The notes: generated from the letters alone by a model not told the origin. DNA of 10,610 bases from Betaproteobacteria bacterium (GCA_009778295.1 WRKB01000282.1:1-10610), one strand, 5' to 3'; counted from the first letter of the stretch, positions 1 through 7,348 are shown. Numbers and translations: made by a program.

Positions 1-1349
1 AAAAAGTCCGGTTCCGTCCTGCTCCTTGTTACGAGATCGCGCAGCACGGTTACGAAATTGTCGAGCGTCTCCTTGCTTTCAGTTTCCGTAGGTTCGATCA
101 TCAGGCACTCCGGTACGATGAGCGGGAAATATACGGTCGGCGCATGGATGGAATGATCGAGCAGCCCCTTGCTGATATCCAGTGCACGCGTCCCCTGGGG
201 CGCGGAAGCTACGAATTCGTGCATACAGATGCGCGGATAGGGAAGATCCAAAAAATCTTCCGTCATCTTGCGCAGGTAATTGGCGTTGAGTACGGCGTAT
301 TCCGCAACGCGCGTTAAACCCTTGCCGCCCAGACGCAGCACGTAGGCATAGGCCCTGAGAAAAACTCCGAAATGTCCATAGAAGGGAGCCATACAGCCGA
401 TACTTTTCGGATGTCCGTAATGCAAAAGGAAGTTGCCGTCCGCCCTTTTCTCTACGCGCCCATCGGGCAGGTAGGGGACAAGGCGCTCGCTAACGCCCAC
501 CGGACCGGAACCGGGGCCTCCTCCGCCGTGCGGAGTCCCTAGGGTCTTGTGCAGGTTGAGGTGGATGACGTCAAAACCCGCATCGCCCACACGCAGTTTG
601 CCGAGAATGGCGTTGAGGTTGGCCCCGTCGTAATAGAGCAGCGCGTCAACCCGCCGCAATTTATCCACAATTATGGGGATATGCTTTTCATATAGTCCGA
701 GAGTGTTGGGACAGGTCATCATCAGAGCCGCCACATCATCACTCAAGGCTTCTTCAAGGATTTGAGGATCAACCATGCCGTCTCTGGATGCGAGACTGAT
801 CACCTCATAGCCAGCTAGCGCGGCAGAAGCCGGATTGGTGCCGTGCGCCGCATCTGGGCAAAGAATCTTGGTTTTCTTGTTCCCCTTGTCTTGATGGTAG
901 GCGGCGATGAGCATCACGCCCGTAAATTCACCGTTGGCCCCGGCCATGGGTTGTAGGGTGCAGGCGGCCATGCCGGTGATTTCACAGATCAGGCGCTCCA
1001 ATTCGTACATGACTTCCAATGCGCCCTGGCTGCTTTGCTCTGCGCCCGGCAACTGGCCAAGCAACGGATGTAGTTTGGTGAAACTTGGCAGCGCGGCCAC
1101 GTATTCCAGAAATTTAGCGTTATACTTCATCGTGCAGGAACCCAGAGGATAGAAATTGCCGTCCACGCTGAAGTTTAGCTTGGAAAGATGGGTAAAATGA
1201 CGCACCACATCAAGTTCGGAAAGCTCGGGGAGGGCCGGGGGCGCTTTGCGCAACAGAGCAGTGGGCAGCATGTGGGCTGCATTTTTTCCCGGGTTCGGGG
1301 GCAGACAGGCGCTACGACCAGGAATGGACTTCTGGAAGACGGTTTTCAT
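1..1349 (-). CDS. gcvPB: Glycine dehydrogenase (decarboxylating) subunit 2, P-protein beta half, 3' end cut by window edge
   Basis: This is the PLP-binding half of the split glycine cleavage P-protein. With GcvPA it decarboxylates glycine and passes the aminomethyl group to lipoyl-GcvH in the cytoplasm. About 449 residues are visible without a stop; the family is usually near 480-500, so only a short C-terminal tail is missing. Family landmarks read from the minus strand are the N-terminal FQKSIPGR, FYPLGSCTMKYN near residues 66-77, AHGTNPASAA, and the PLP-lysine motif NLHKTLGTPHGGGGPG with the lysine at about residue 268. The start is an ATG at 1349-1347 that overlaps the gcvPA stop (ATGA, 4-bp overlap), which suggests translational coupling. 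A GAGGG Shine-Dalgarno sits inside the gcvPA end (around 1358-1362). No damage is visible in the part present. Confidence 0.97.
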   Translation of the reverse strand, partial: MKTVFQKSIPGRSACLPPNPGKNAAHMLPTALLRKAPPALPELSELDVVRHFTHLSKLNFSVDGNFYPLGSCTMKYNAKFLEYVAALPSFTKLHPLLGQLPGAEQSSQGALEVMYELERLICEITGMAACTLQPMAGANGEFTGVMLIAAYHQDKGNKKTKILCPDAAHGTNPASAALAGYEVISLASRDGMVDPQILEEALSDDVAALMMTCPNTLGLYEKHIPIIVDKLRRVDALLYYDGANLNAILGKLRVGDAGFDVIHLNLHKTLGTPHGGGGPGSGPVGVSERLVPYLPDGRVEKRADGNFLLHYGHPKSIGCMAPFYGHFGVFLRAYAYVLRLGGKGLTRVAEYAVLNANYLRKMTEDFLDLPYPRICMHEFVASAPQGTRALDISKGLLDHSIHAPTVYFPLIVPECLMIEPTETESKETLDNFVTVLRDLVTRSRTEPDF

Positions 1350-2758
1350 AAGGCGGCCCTCATTTCTTCCACCAGCAGATCGATCTGGCGTGAGGTGGTT
1401 TTTTCCGTGCAGGCTACCAGCAGAACATCTCTCATGGCCGGGTAATACCGTCCAAGCGGCAGTCCTGGTACACAACCACGCCTGGCGCACCTCTCTGCCG
1501 GTATGGCAGCATCACTCGGCAGACGCACAGCAAATTCATTGCCAAAGGGGGCGTCATTCAGCAATTGCACGCCAGGCAGCCCGCACAGACGCGCGGCAGC
1601 CTCGCGCGCTCTCTCCATGCCGAGTTCAGCGCTACGCACAAGGCCCCGTGGGCCGAGCAGACACAGATGTACCAGACTGCGCAGTGCACACAGTGCTTGG
1701 TTCGAGCAGATATTCGAGGTGGCTTTGGCGCGGCGAATATGCTGCTCACGCGCCTGTAAGGTCAGAACATAGCCCGTCTTGCCGTCCATATCATGGGTGC
1801 GGCCTGCGATGCGGCCTGGGAACTGGCGGATAAGCTCTTTTTTACAGGTCATGATACCAAGGTACGGCCCGCCGAAGGAAAGCGGCATGCCCAACGCCTG
1901 GCCATCGGCTACAGCAACGTCAGCACCCATTTCGCCCGGGGTTTTAAGCACGGCCTGCATGACCGGATATGCAGAAATTACGGACAACGCTCCATAGTTT
2001 TTTGCATGGGCAAAGAGCGTGGAAAAGTCCTGCGCTATGCCGAAAAAATTGGGATTCTGCACGAGGACCGCCGCACAGTTTTCATGTTTTCCCGGGAGGG
2101 GAGTTGCGTCTCCCGCGTCTTCTATTTCCTCCCAAGGCCGCGCTGAGTCAGCCTCCTCTGTCATCCCCACCGCTTTCTTGAGGGCGTCTATATCGGAGCG
2201 GCCATTGTTGTGAGGCACGGTAACAATGTCCAGACCCAGACTTGCGGTATAGGAATTGAGCATGCCCCGCCAGATGGGATTGAGCGCTTCATCCACCACC
2301 AGTTTACAGCGCTTGGTCCATCGGACGGCCATCATCGCGGCTTCAAACAGAGCCGAGCCACCGTCATAAACTGAAGCGTTGGCGCAATCCATCTCGAACA
2401 GGCGGGTCATGGCCGTCTGGTACTCGAAGATTGCCTGCAACGTCCCCTGCGAGGATTCCGCTTGGTAGGGCGTATAGGCGGTGACAAATTCGCTGCGCCC
2501 GGCCAAGGCATCCACGGCCTTGGGAATGTGGTGGTCATAGAATCCCGCGCCCAGAAAGCAAGCCGCAAGTTCCTTGTTTCTGGCCGCTAGGCGCTCGAAA
2601 TGCTCACAGGTCTCCATCTCACTGAGACCCTCTGGCAGTGCGAAGCTTTTGGGTTTGAACTGCGGCGGAATGTCTTCAAAAAGCGATGCCAGATCCCGTA
2701 CCCCGATACATTTGAGCATGGCGCGCAGATCTTCTTCAGTGTGGGGAATAAAAGGCAT
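1346..2758 (-). CDS. gcvPA: Glycine dehydrogenase (decarboxylating) subunit 1, P-protein alpha half
   Basis: This 470-residue protein is the non-PLP-lysine half of the heterodimeric P-protein and acts with GcvPB. Family landmarks are FIPHTEEDLRAML at the N-terminus, FLGAGFYDHHIP (68-79), TAYTPYQAESSQGTLQAIFEYQ (93-114), YDGGSALFEA (131-140), QNPNFFG (234-240), GLPLGRYYP near the C-terminus, and a final TEK segment. Residues about 198-227 form an acidic, low-complexity insertion (rich in E, D, A, P) just before the QNPNFFG strand, where homologues I know have a short loop. This probably explains the length, somewhat above the usual 440-450. The start ATG has AGGAG five bases upstream (2764-2768). 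The hybrid kinase gene ends only 36 bp upstream, and gcvPB overlaps the stop, so all three are probably co-transcribed. Confidence 0.97.
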   Translation of the reverse strand: MPFIPHTEEDLRAMLKCIGVRDLASLFEDIPPQFKPKSFALPEGLSEMETCEHFERLAARNKELAACFLGAGFYDHHIPKAVDALAGRSEFVTAYTPYQAESSQGTLQAIFEYQTAMTRLFEMDCANASVYDGGSALFEAAMMAVRWTKRCKLVVDEALNPIWRGMLNSYTASLGLDIVTVPHNNGRSDIDALKKAVGMTEEADSARPWEEIEDAGDATPLPGKHENCAAVLVQNPNFFGIAQDFSTLFAHAKNYGALSVISAYPVMQAVLKTPGEMGADVAVADGQALGMPLSFGGPYLGIMTCKKELIRQFPGRIAGRTHDMDGKTGYVLTLQAREQHIRRAKATSNICSNQALCALRSLVHLCLLGPRGLVRSAELGMERAREAAARLCGLPGVQLLNDAPFGNEFAVRLPSDAAIPAERCARRGCVPGLPLGRYYPAMRDVLLVACTEKTTSRQIDLLVEEMRAAL

Positions 2759-2794
2759 AGATGCTCCTGCAACGGAAAATTACTGGGAAGTAGA

Positions 2795-4795
2795 TTATAC
2801 CAGATAGTTTTTTAGTGCCGCAATCAGTAAATCCGGGTTCACCGGTTTGCCGAGATGGCTGTTCATGCCACAGGCTAGGCAGTGGCCGATATCCTCGTGG
2901 AAGACATTGGCAGTCAAGGCGATAATCGGGATCGCATCCGCCCCCGGCAAAGCGGAGGAACGTATGCGTCTTGTAGCTTCATAACCGTCCACATCCGGCA
3001 TATGGATATCCATCAGGATGGCATCGTAGGCTTCGGGATCGGCTGAGAACTTTGCCACTGCTTCCGCGCCGTCGCCGGCAAAGACGATTTCTATGCCGGT
3101 ATCTTCCAGTAGCGAGGCCAGAATTTCACAGTTGATCTCAACATCCTCCGCGAGCAGGATCCGCCTGCCTGCAAAAAGATCCGTATGAGGCGGCGCGGCA
3201 TCCTGCGCGTCATCATGCTTCTGTTGTGTACTCTCCGCAAGCGCGTCCGCAACCACCAACGCCGGAGATGCCTCAATCCCCACTTTGGCCTTGATTTCAA
3301 ACAGGAAGGAAGCACCGTTGCCCAGTTCTGATTCGACCCAGAAGCGGCCCCCCATCAGGCTGACGATACGCTGGGAGATGGGCAGACCAAGCCCGACTCC
3401 GCCGAATTTGCGGGTAAAACCGCCGTCCGCTTGAGAAAAGACAGTAAAAAGCTCTTTCTGTTGCTCTGCAGATATGCCGATTCCCGTGTCCTTGACCTCA
3501 AAATGCAGGGTGCATATCCTGTCATCCTCGGCGATGTTCCTTACCGTCAGCGAGATATGGCCGTGGTCAGGCGTAAATTTCGTGGCATTGGATAAAAGAT
3601 TGACGAGTACCTGCACCAGGCGCTGTTCATCCGAGATGATGCTGATGGGGACGCCCCCGTCAATATTCAGCGAGAGGACCTGTTGGCGCGCTTCAATCCG
3701 GAAATTCATGATATTGACAACGTGCTGCACCATCCCCGCGAAGTTGAATTCACGAAGCGCGAGCGTAAAGCTTTCACTTTCCATCGTGGACATATCTAGG
3801 ATGTCGCAGATCACGCCAAGCAGGTGTTGGGAGGCCTCGCCTATTTTGTCCAGGCAATAGTTTTTGCGCTGGGCATCCTTAGTAGACTTGGCAAGGGTTG
3901 TCATCCCGATGATGGCATTCATCGGGGTACGCATTTCATGGCTCATGCGGGCAAGAAATTCCGACTTGGCGCGTGCCGATTGCTCGGCCAGCTTCCGGGC
4001 ATGTTCTGCCGCGTGCTGGGCGCGGAGGCTTTCGGTCAAATCGTGGAAGAAAAGCATGGTTCCGACGACGACCCCCTCCTCATCCAGCATGGGCGTCACC
4101 TGAATGAGATAATGACGCGCATTGCCATCCCGGCCGAAAGCAATCTCGTACTCCAGCTCTGATGAACGTTTGTCCAGGGCGGCAAGCCGGAACAATTCGT
4201 CCATGCGCTGTAAAAAGGCATCGTCTGCCACAGAGGCTAATAAATCCCGGAAGGAGACATGCTGGATGAGGCTAGGCTCCGCTATCCCGCTGCAATGCAG
4301 ATAGGATGCGCTGGTAAACACAATTTGTCCGTTAAGATCAAACAGCAAAAGAATATCTGGGACGTTACTCAGCAAGAGCTTGACATATTGCTGCAGCTTG
4401 GATTTTTCATCGGCCTCTATTCTACGCCGCTCCTCCAACTGTTGGATCATCGCGTTGAAGGCCATGGAGAAATTTCCCATAAATTCAACACGCTGCTGGT
4501 AGTCTCCTTTGGCTACCTGTTGGGTCTGCCACGTCAAATGTTGGAGCGAGGAATGCAACGATTTCAGCGGCGCGGCTATTTCATTGCCGCGCGAGGGCAT
4601 ATGCCCGCTAAGATCACCCTTGGACAGGGCTTGAGCAAAGCTTCTGGCTTCAAAAACACACTCCGCAAGATAACGTAACCCCTCCCCCAACTCGCGGAAC
4701 TCCTGGGGCAAACTCTCCACATCCAGCGCGGCCTGTGCCGGATTGTAGATAATATCACGTAAATACTCGAATAAAATCTTTGCGACCGGCTCCAC
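2795..4795 (-). CDS. Cytoplasmic PAS-domain hybrid sensor histidine kinase with C-terminal receiver domain
   Basis: This 666-residue protein has no hydrophobic membrane segment or signal peptide, so it should be soluble. Domains in order: a helical, HAMP-like region (about 40-125, with the paired LSKGDLSG and VAKGDYQQ motifs typical of HAMP repeats); a PAS domain (about 132-255); a HisKA dimerisation helix with phospho-acceptor His286 ([14 protein letters not shown]); a HATPase domain with N-box Asn403 (LLSNATKFT), G1 DTGIG (436-440) and G2 GVGLGLPI; a linker rich in A, D and Q (about 505-540); and a receiver domain with acidic pair E550/D551, phospho-acceptor Asp596 (LMDIHMP), T628 and K650. 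All catalytic residues are present. There is no HPt domain and no DNA-binding output. The start is GTG with AAGGA upstream. It lies between a V4R gene and gcvPA; its signal and target are unknown. Confidence 0.95.
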   Translation of the reverse strand: MEPVAKILFEYLRDIIYNPAQAALDVESLPQEFRELGEGLRYLAECVFEARSFAQALSKGDLSGHMPSRGNEIAAPLKSLHSSLQHLTWQTQQVAKGDYQQRVEFMGNFSMAFNAMIQQLEERRRIEADEKSKLQQYVKLLLSNVPDILLLFDLNGQIVFTSASYLHCSGIAEPSLIQHVSFRDLLASVADDAFLQRMDELFRLAALDKRSSELEYEIAFGRDGNARHYLIQVTPMLDEEGVVVGTMLFFHDLTESLRAQHAAEHARKLAEQSARAKSEFLARMSHEMRTPMNAIIGMTTLAKSTKDAQRKNYCLDKIGEASQHLLGVICDILDMSTMESESFTLALREFNFAGMVQHVVNIMNFRIEARQQVLSLNIDGGVPISIISDEQRLVQVLVNLLSNATKFTPDHGHISLTVRNIAEDDRICTLHFEVKDTGIGISAEQQKELFTVFSQADGGFTRKFGGVGLGLPISQRIVSLMGGRFWVESELGNGASFLFEIKAKVGIEASPALVVADALAESTQQKHDDAQDAAPPHTDLFAGRRILLAEDVEINCEILASLLEDTGIEIVFAGDGAEAVAKFSADPEAYDAILMDIHMPDVDGYEATRRIRSSALPGADAIPIIALTANVFHEDIGHCLACGMNSHLGKPVNPDLLIAALKNYLV

Positions 4796-4818
4796 AATAT
4801 CCTTACCTTTCGACGGTT

Positions 4819-4974
4819 CTAGTGTCGCGTGATGCGATACTGGAGCATTTTCATTTTGAAATTGCTCTGGCGGCTGTGCAGCAGACGCAAGTTGTCCGCA
4901 CCGTCAACGCCGAATGTAACCGCTAAACTTTTATGTAGTTTTTTAGAATAAGCAGCGCTGACATCACGGGTAAT
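4819..4974 (-). CDS. Doubtful 51-codon small ORF with possible ATT start
   Basis: This is an open frame of about 51 residues, basic in character (for example [10 protein letters not shown] and [13 protein letters not shown]), ending 23 bp before the kinase GTG. It has no ATG, GTG or TTG at a proper distance. A clean GGAGG at 4980-4984 lies five bases before an in-frame ATT codon (4974-4972), which is a rare but known start codon type. The frame also stays open upstream to a TTG at 5043, but that start has no Shine-Dalgarno. I recognise no family. It may be a real small protein, a decayed gene or chance. Confidence 0.18.
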   Translation of the reverse strand: MTRDVSAAYSKKLHKSLAVTFGVDGADNLRLLHSRQSNFKMKMLQYRITRH

Positions 4975-4988
4975 GTTATCCTCCGGTG

Positions 4989-5003
4989 GGGGCAGGATGC
5001 CCC
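4989..5003 (-). other. Perfect 6-bp hairpin upstream of an orphan Shine-Dalgarno
   Basis: The minus-strand transcript can form GGGGCA-UCC-UGCCCC, a 6-bp GC-rich stem with a 3-base loop. No U-tract follows, so it is not an intrinsic terminator. It ends five bases before GGAGG at 4980-4984. The loop-side AUCCU is complementary to AGGAU of that Shine-Dalgarno, so an alternative pairing could hide it. It may instead protect a 3' end or be chance. Confidence 0.35.
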
Positions 5004-5087
5004 TTGCATGAGGATGCGCTTTTGTGTCCCCGACGGCACACAAGAACCTGACGCAGCCAAAGAAAAAAGGCTATTTGCCGATACTGC

Positions 5088-5621
5088 CTACGCAAGAGTC
5101 CCGTTAAAACGGCATACCCTGTCGCCGTTGGCCCAGCAATCCACCTCACGAACGAAATATTTCTTTCCGGTGTATGCCTCAAGAATACCGGCAATAAATC
5201 CTTCATCATAATTGCACACGGTTTCGTTCGTAACTGGTAAGCCGCTACAATCCAGATCCTGTCCCACGGTGAGTACGATGTGTCCTGTTTCGGGGTCAAA
5301 TGATTCCATACGAAGGATGCCGATTTTATTAGCCTTCAGCGAATCCTGTAGATTGGCCAGGAAAACGTCAAGTTCCACGCCCAATTCCAAGGTATTTTGA
5401 GCGTACTCCTTTCCTGCCAGAAACCCTGCCTGACGGAAATATTCATTGGCCCGCTCTGCGCCATGCGCCTTAGTCAGGACATCAAGCATGGTATACTGCA
5501 TCAGACGGTATACCAGCACGGGCATCTCTTCACCCATATCTCCACGGCCTTCCTTGATATCACCAAGTTTCTCCCAGGAAAATTCGTGCTGGCTCGTACC
5601 TCGTAAAAAGACGTTGCTCAT
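5088..5621 (-). CDS. Stand-alone V4R (4-vinyl reductase) domain protein, likely small-molecule sensor
   Basis: This 177-residue soluble protein consists of one V4R domain (about 30-174). The typical C-terminal V4R pattern is clear: VCNYDEGFIAGILEAYTGK (135-153) followed by VREVDCWANGDRVCRF (157-172). Cysteines at 125, 136, 162 and 170 include the conserved positions that in some V4R proteins bind metal. V4R domains occur in BchJ and as part of the effector-binding region of XylR/DmpR-type regulators, and are thought to bind small hydrophobic molecules. There is no catalytic domain here. The start is ATG at 5621-5619, because a near-perfect AAGGAGG lies nine bases upstream; an upstream in-frame start at 5663 would add 14 residues but has no ribosome site. 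It lies after gcvH and before the hybrid kinase, which could receive its signal (inference). Confidence 0.85.
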   Translation of the reverse strand: MSNVFLRGTSQHEFSWEKLGDIKEGRGDMGEEMPVLVYRLMQYTMLDVLTKAHGAERANEYFRQAGFLAGKEYAQNTLELGVELDVFLANLQDSLKANKIGILRMESFDPETGHIVLTVGQDLDCSGLPVTNETVCNYDEGFIAGILEAYTGKKYFVREVDCWANGDRVCRFNGTLA

Positions 5622-5630
5622 AGGGTTGCA

Positions 5631-5637
5631 CCTCCTT
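5631..5637 (-). promoter_or_regulatory. Strong ribosome binding site deciding the V4R start
   Basis: The minus strand reads AAGGAGG, a full match to the anti-Shine-Dalgarno core, nine bases before ATG at 5621-5619. It rules in this start over the in-frame codon at 5663 and predicts high translation of the V4R protein, stronger than the site in front of the kinase. Confidence 0.85.
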
Positions 5638-5662
5638 AGAATATATGGAATCACTTTTGCCA

Positions 5663-5678
5663 ATTTGCGTTATTTGCG
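5663..5678 (-). repeat. Tandem 7-bp direct repeat CGCAAAT upstream of the V4R gene
   Basis: The minus strand contains CGCAAAT, two bases, then CGCAAAT again (period 9). It overlaps the sigma-54-like element and lies about 45-55 bp before the V4R start. A close direct repeat in such a position could be an operator, but two copies of seven bases can also arise by chance. Confidence 0.35.
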
Positions 5679-5681
5679 CCA
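5666..5681 (-). promoter_or_regulatory. Sigma-54-like promoter candidate for the V4R/kinase genes
   Basis: The minus strand reads TGGCGCAAATAACGCA. This has the obligatory GG (-24) and GC (-12) separated by exactly ten bases and keeps TGGC-C and GCA of the consensus TGGCACG-N4-TTGCW; the TT before the -12 GC is not kept. Transcription would start near 5654, giving a leader of roughly 32 bases before the ATG, with the AAGGAGG site inside it. No upstream activator site was identified. The match is incomplete and could be fortuitous. Confidence 0.35.
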
Positions 5682-5755
5682 GGAATGCAAGCAGACCGCA
5701 ATCAAACGGGGGTATGCATCACGGCAGACAACGTCAGTCTCTAGAATAATTTCAA

Positions 5756-5768
5756 AGGGACACTCCCT
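5756..5768 (-). terminator. Small hairpin overlapping the gcvH stop, weak attenuator/terminator candidate
   Basis: The minus-strand transcript forms AGGGA-GUG-UCCCU, a perfect 5-bp stem starting in the gcvH stop codon and followed by UUGAAAUUAUU. The stem is short and the U-tract interrupted, so efficient termination is unlikely. Partial termination here could make gcvT-gcvH more abundant than the downstream genes. Confidence 0.25.
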
Positions 5769-6147
5769 AATGTGCGCAGTACGTGGCATACTCGGCGGCC
5801 TTCAACAGGCCTGCGGAGGAGTCGTCGGCAAGTTTGACGCGCAACATCCAGCCATCATCGTAGGGGGACTTGTTGATGAATTCGGGCGCGCCTTCCAAGG
5901 CTTCGTTCACGGCGATCACAGTCCCGCTGACCGGCGAATACAGGTCGCTGGCAGTTTTCACGGATTCAATGGAGCCGAATTCCTTGCCTGCGGTCAGTTG
6001 CGTGCCTACGGCAGGCAGATCGACGTAGGTGACGTCGCCGAGTTGACTCTGGGCGTAGTGGGAGATGCCGATAACGGCTTCTTTGCCCTCAATACGCGCC
6101 CATTCATGGCTTTTGTGGTACAAGAGATTGTCAGGGATATTATTCAT
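5767..6147 (-). CDS. gcvH: Glycine cleavage system H protein (lipoyl carrier)
   Basis: This 126-residue protein is a full-length H-protein. Its lipoylated lysine carries the aminomethyl group from the P-protein to the T-protein and hands electrons to the L-protein. The lipoyl motif [18 protein letters not shown] is intact with the acceptor at Lys64. The N-terminal [12 protein letters not shown] and the C-terminal [13 protein letters not shown] are also typical. ATG at 6147-6145 has GGAGG (6152-6156) four bases upstream. The gcvT stop is 16 bp upstream, so gcvT and gcvH are surely co-transcribed. The next gene on the strand is the V4R gene, 145 bp away, rather than gcvPA as would be expected in a simple gcv operon. 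Confidence 0.98.
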   Translation of the reverse strand: MNNIPDNLLYHKSHEWARIEGKEAVIGISHYAQSQLGDVTYVDLPAVGTQLTAGKEFGSIESVKTASDLYSPVSGTVIAVNEALEGAPEFINKSPYDDGWMLRVKLADDSSAGLLKAAEYATYCAH

Positions 6148-6163
6148 GCATCCTCCAGGTGGG

Positions 6164-7249
6164 TTAAGCAAGTTTTTTACGCGCTGTGCCCCCTTTGTAG
6201 AAGGGCAGGTCGGTTTTTTGCGCGGCCAGTTCTGTTTTTGCAGCGCGGACGATAAAGCTGTCCAGGGTGGCGTGAACTGCATCAATCCAGGCCAAGGAAA
6301 CAGCGTGGCCAAGGCTGGGAGCGAAGGAAGCGCTGGTGATAAGGCCGATCTGCCTGCCGTCCGGCAGCAGCACAGGGTCTTCGGCGCGGGGACTTCGGCG
6401 CCCGGCGATGCTGAGTGGAATAAGGCGCTGCCTGACGCGCAGGGCACCTTCCTTACCTACATAGTCAGCAGGATTGGTGAGCATTTTGTCCATTCCAGCC
6501 TCGGCGGGCGTGTGGTCTTTGTCCAGTTCGTGCCCATACAGGGGCAGGCCGATTTCAAGGCGCAACGTATCCCGGCTGCCCAGCCCGGCGGGTTTGACGC
6601 GCTCGTCGGCGAGCAGCTCTTCCCAGAGGGCAAGGCTTTTGTTCCAAGGCAAATAGAGCTCATACCCGAGTTCACCGGTATAGCCCGTACGGCTGACAAG
6701 CAGCTTCTCGCCCGCAAAACTTGCGGCCCGGAAGGAAAAGTAGCCGAGAGCATGAAAGTCTGCCCCAAGCAGCTTTTCCAGCACATCAACGGAAAGAGGC
6801 CCCTGCAAGTCGATTTTTCCGGTCTTGGCCGAGACATCTTCGATCCCCACCGGTACGGACAGGCGGTTCTTCAAAGCCGCAAAATCTCCTGCCGCGCAGG
6901 CGGCGTTGACCACCAGCATATAGCTGTCCGCTTCCAGGCAATACACGATGAGATCGTCAAGGATGCCGCCCTGCGGATTCAGCAAAAAGCCGTAGCGGCA
7001 CTTGCCCGGATCCAGGTTATCCAGCCTGTGGCTGACAGCCTTCTCCAGCTGCTGCCGTGCGCCGTGGCCGCGGATTAAAAACTCGCCCATGTGGCAGATA
7101 TCGAAAATGGACGCCGAACTGCGGGTATACAGATGTTCGGCCACAATACCTTCATACTGGACGGGCATATCCCACCCCGCGAAGGGGGTCATTTTCGCGC
7201 CCTTGGAACGATGCCAAACGCTCAAGGGAGTTTCAAGCGGTACGGACAC
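6164..7249 (-). CDS. gcvT: Glycine cleavage system T protein (aminomethyltransferase)
   Basis: This 361-residue protein transfers the methylene group from aminomethyl-GcvH to tetrahydrofolate, releasing ammonia and making 5,10-methylene-THF. Landmarks are [16 protein letters not shown] (18-32), FDICHMGEF, the catalytic-Asp motif GGILDDLIV (94-102), [21 protein letters not shown] and the C-terminal [15 protein letters not shown]. The frame stays open upstream to 7342, but the GTG at 7249-7247 is chosen because GAGGAGG precedes it at good spacing, the family length fits, and conserved sequence begins right after ([17 protein letters not shown]). It is the first gene of the gcv cluster, behind an extended -10 promoter about 100 bp upstream, and is followed by gcvH after 16 bp. 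No truncation or frameshift is seen. Confidence 0.97.
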   Translation of the reverse strand: MSVPLETPLSVWHRSKGAKMTPFAGWDMPVQYEGIVAEHLYTRSSASIFDICHMGEFLIRGHGARQQLEKAVSHRLDNLDPGKCRYGFLLNPQGGILDDLIVYCLEADSYMLVVNAACAAGDFAALKNRLSVPVGIEDVSAKTGKIDLQGPLSVDVLEKLLGADFHALGYFSFRAASFAGEKLLVSRTGYTGELGYELYLPWNKSLALWEELLADERVKPAGLGSRDTLRLEIGLPLYGHELDKDHTPAEAGMDKMLTNPADYVGKEGALRVRQRLIPLSIAGRRSPRAEDPVLLPDGRQIGLITSASFAPSLGHAVSLAWIDAVHATLDSFIVRAAKTELAAQKTDLPFYKGGTARKKLA

Positions 7250-7324
7250 AGTGCCCTCCTCGAGGACCTCGTCGCTCCACGATCCCGGACAAGGGAACGC
7301 GTAGCCGGCAGTCTGACCATATTC

Positions 7325-7344
7325 AAAAACGGCTCGCAGCAAGC
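7325..7344 (-). terminator. Weak intrinsic terminator candidate after the lipoprotein gene
   Basis: The minus-strand transcript can form GCUUG-CUG-CGAGC (5-bp stem with one G-U pair) followed by CG and five U residues. It lies 43 bp beyond the lipoprotein stop and could end the hldD-thiL-lipoprotein transcript. It overlaps the expected start point of the gcvT promoter, so termination and initiation would share the same DNA. The stem is short, so termination may be partial. Confidence 0.35.
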
Positions 7345-7348
7345 TATA

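Larger units (their letters stand above)
4796..5087. other. 292-bp intergenic gap between the V4R gene and the hybrid kinase
   Basis: This is the longest non-coding stretch in the window and sits inside an otherwise compact run of same-strand genes. Read on the minus strand it holds a U-rich stretch with a short GGC/GCC pairing just after the V4R stop (about 5064-5078). Next come an inverted repeat TTGTGT/ACACAA (5022-5043) and a perfect GGGGCA/TGCCCC hairpin (4989-5003). An isolated GGAGG (4980-4984) follows, with no ordinary gene start behind it, and then the kinase Shine-Dalgarno. I see no convincing sigma-70 promoter and no strong intrinsic terminator. Confidence 0.6.

Noticed and set aside
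1430..1530. Suspected frameshift near the C-terminus of GcvPA
   Set aside because: The segment between the VRLP and GLPLGRYYP motifs has the normal spacing and the frame is continuous, so only ordinary divergence is seen.
5622..5663. 14-residue N-terminal extension of the V4R protein
   Set aside because: No Shine-Dalgarno before the upstream codon, while AAGGAGG precedes the internal ATG at 5621.
5446..6255. Long plus-strand open frame of about 269 codons across gcvH and the V4R gene
   Set aside because: It lies antisense to two clearly recognised genes, shows no family motifs, and has no ribosome site of note; it is a shadow of GC-rich coding sequence.
6065..7078. Plus-strand open frame of about 337 codons antisense to gcvT
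   Set aside because: gcvT is certain on the other strand with its full motif set; the antisense translation shows no recognisable domain.
7250..7342. Possible 31-residue N-terminal extension of GcvT
   Set aside because: The extension does not resemble GcvT, has no ribosome site, and would start at the predicted transcription start; GTG at 7249 with GAGGAGG fits better.
7250..7345. Glycine riboswitch upstream of gcvT
   Set aside because: I could not find the conserved aptamer core sequences, and the leader is too short for a tandem aptamer.
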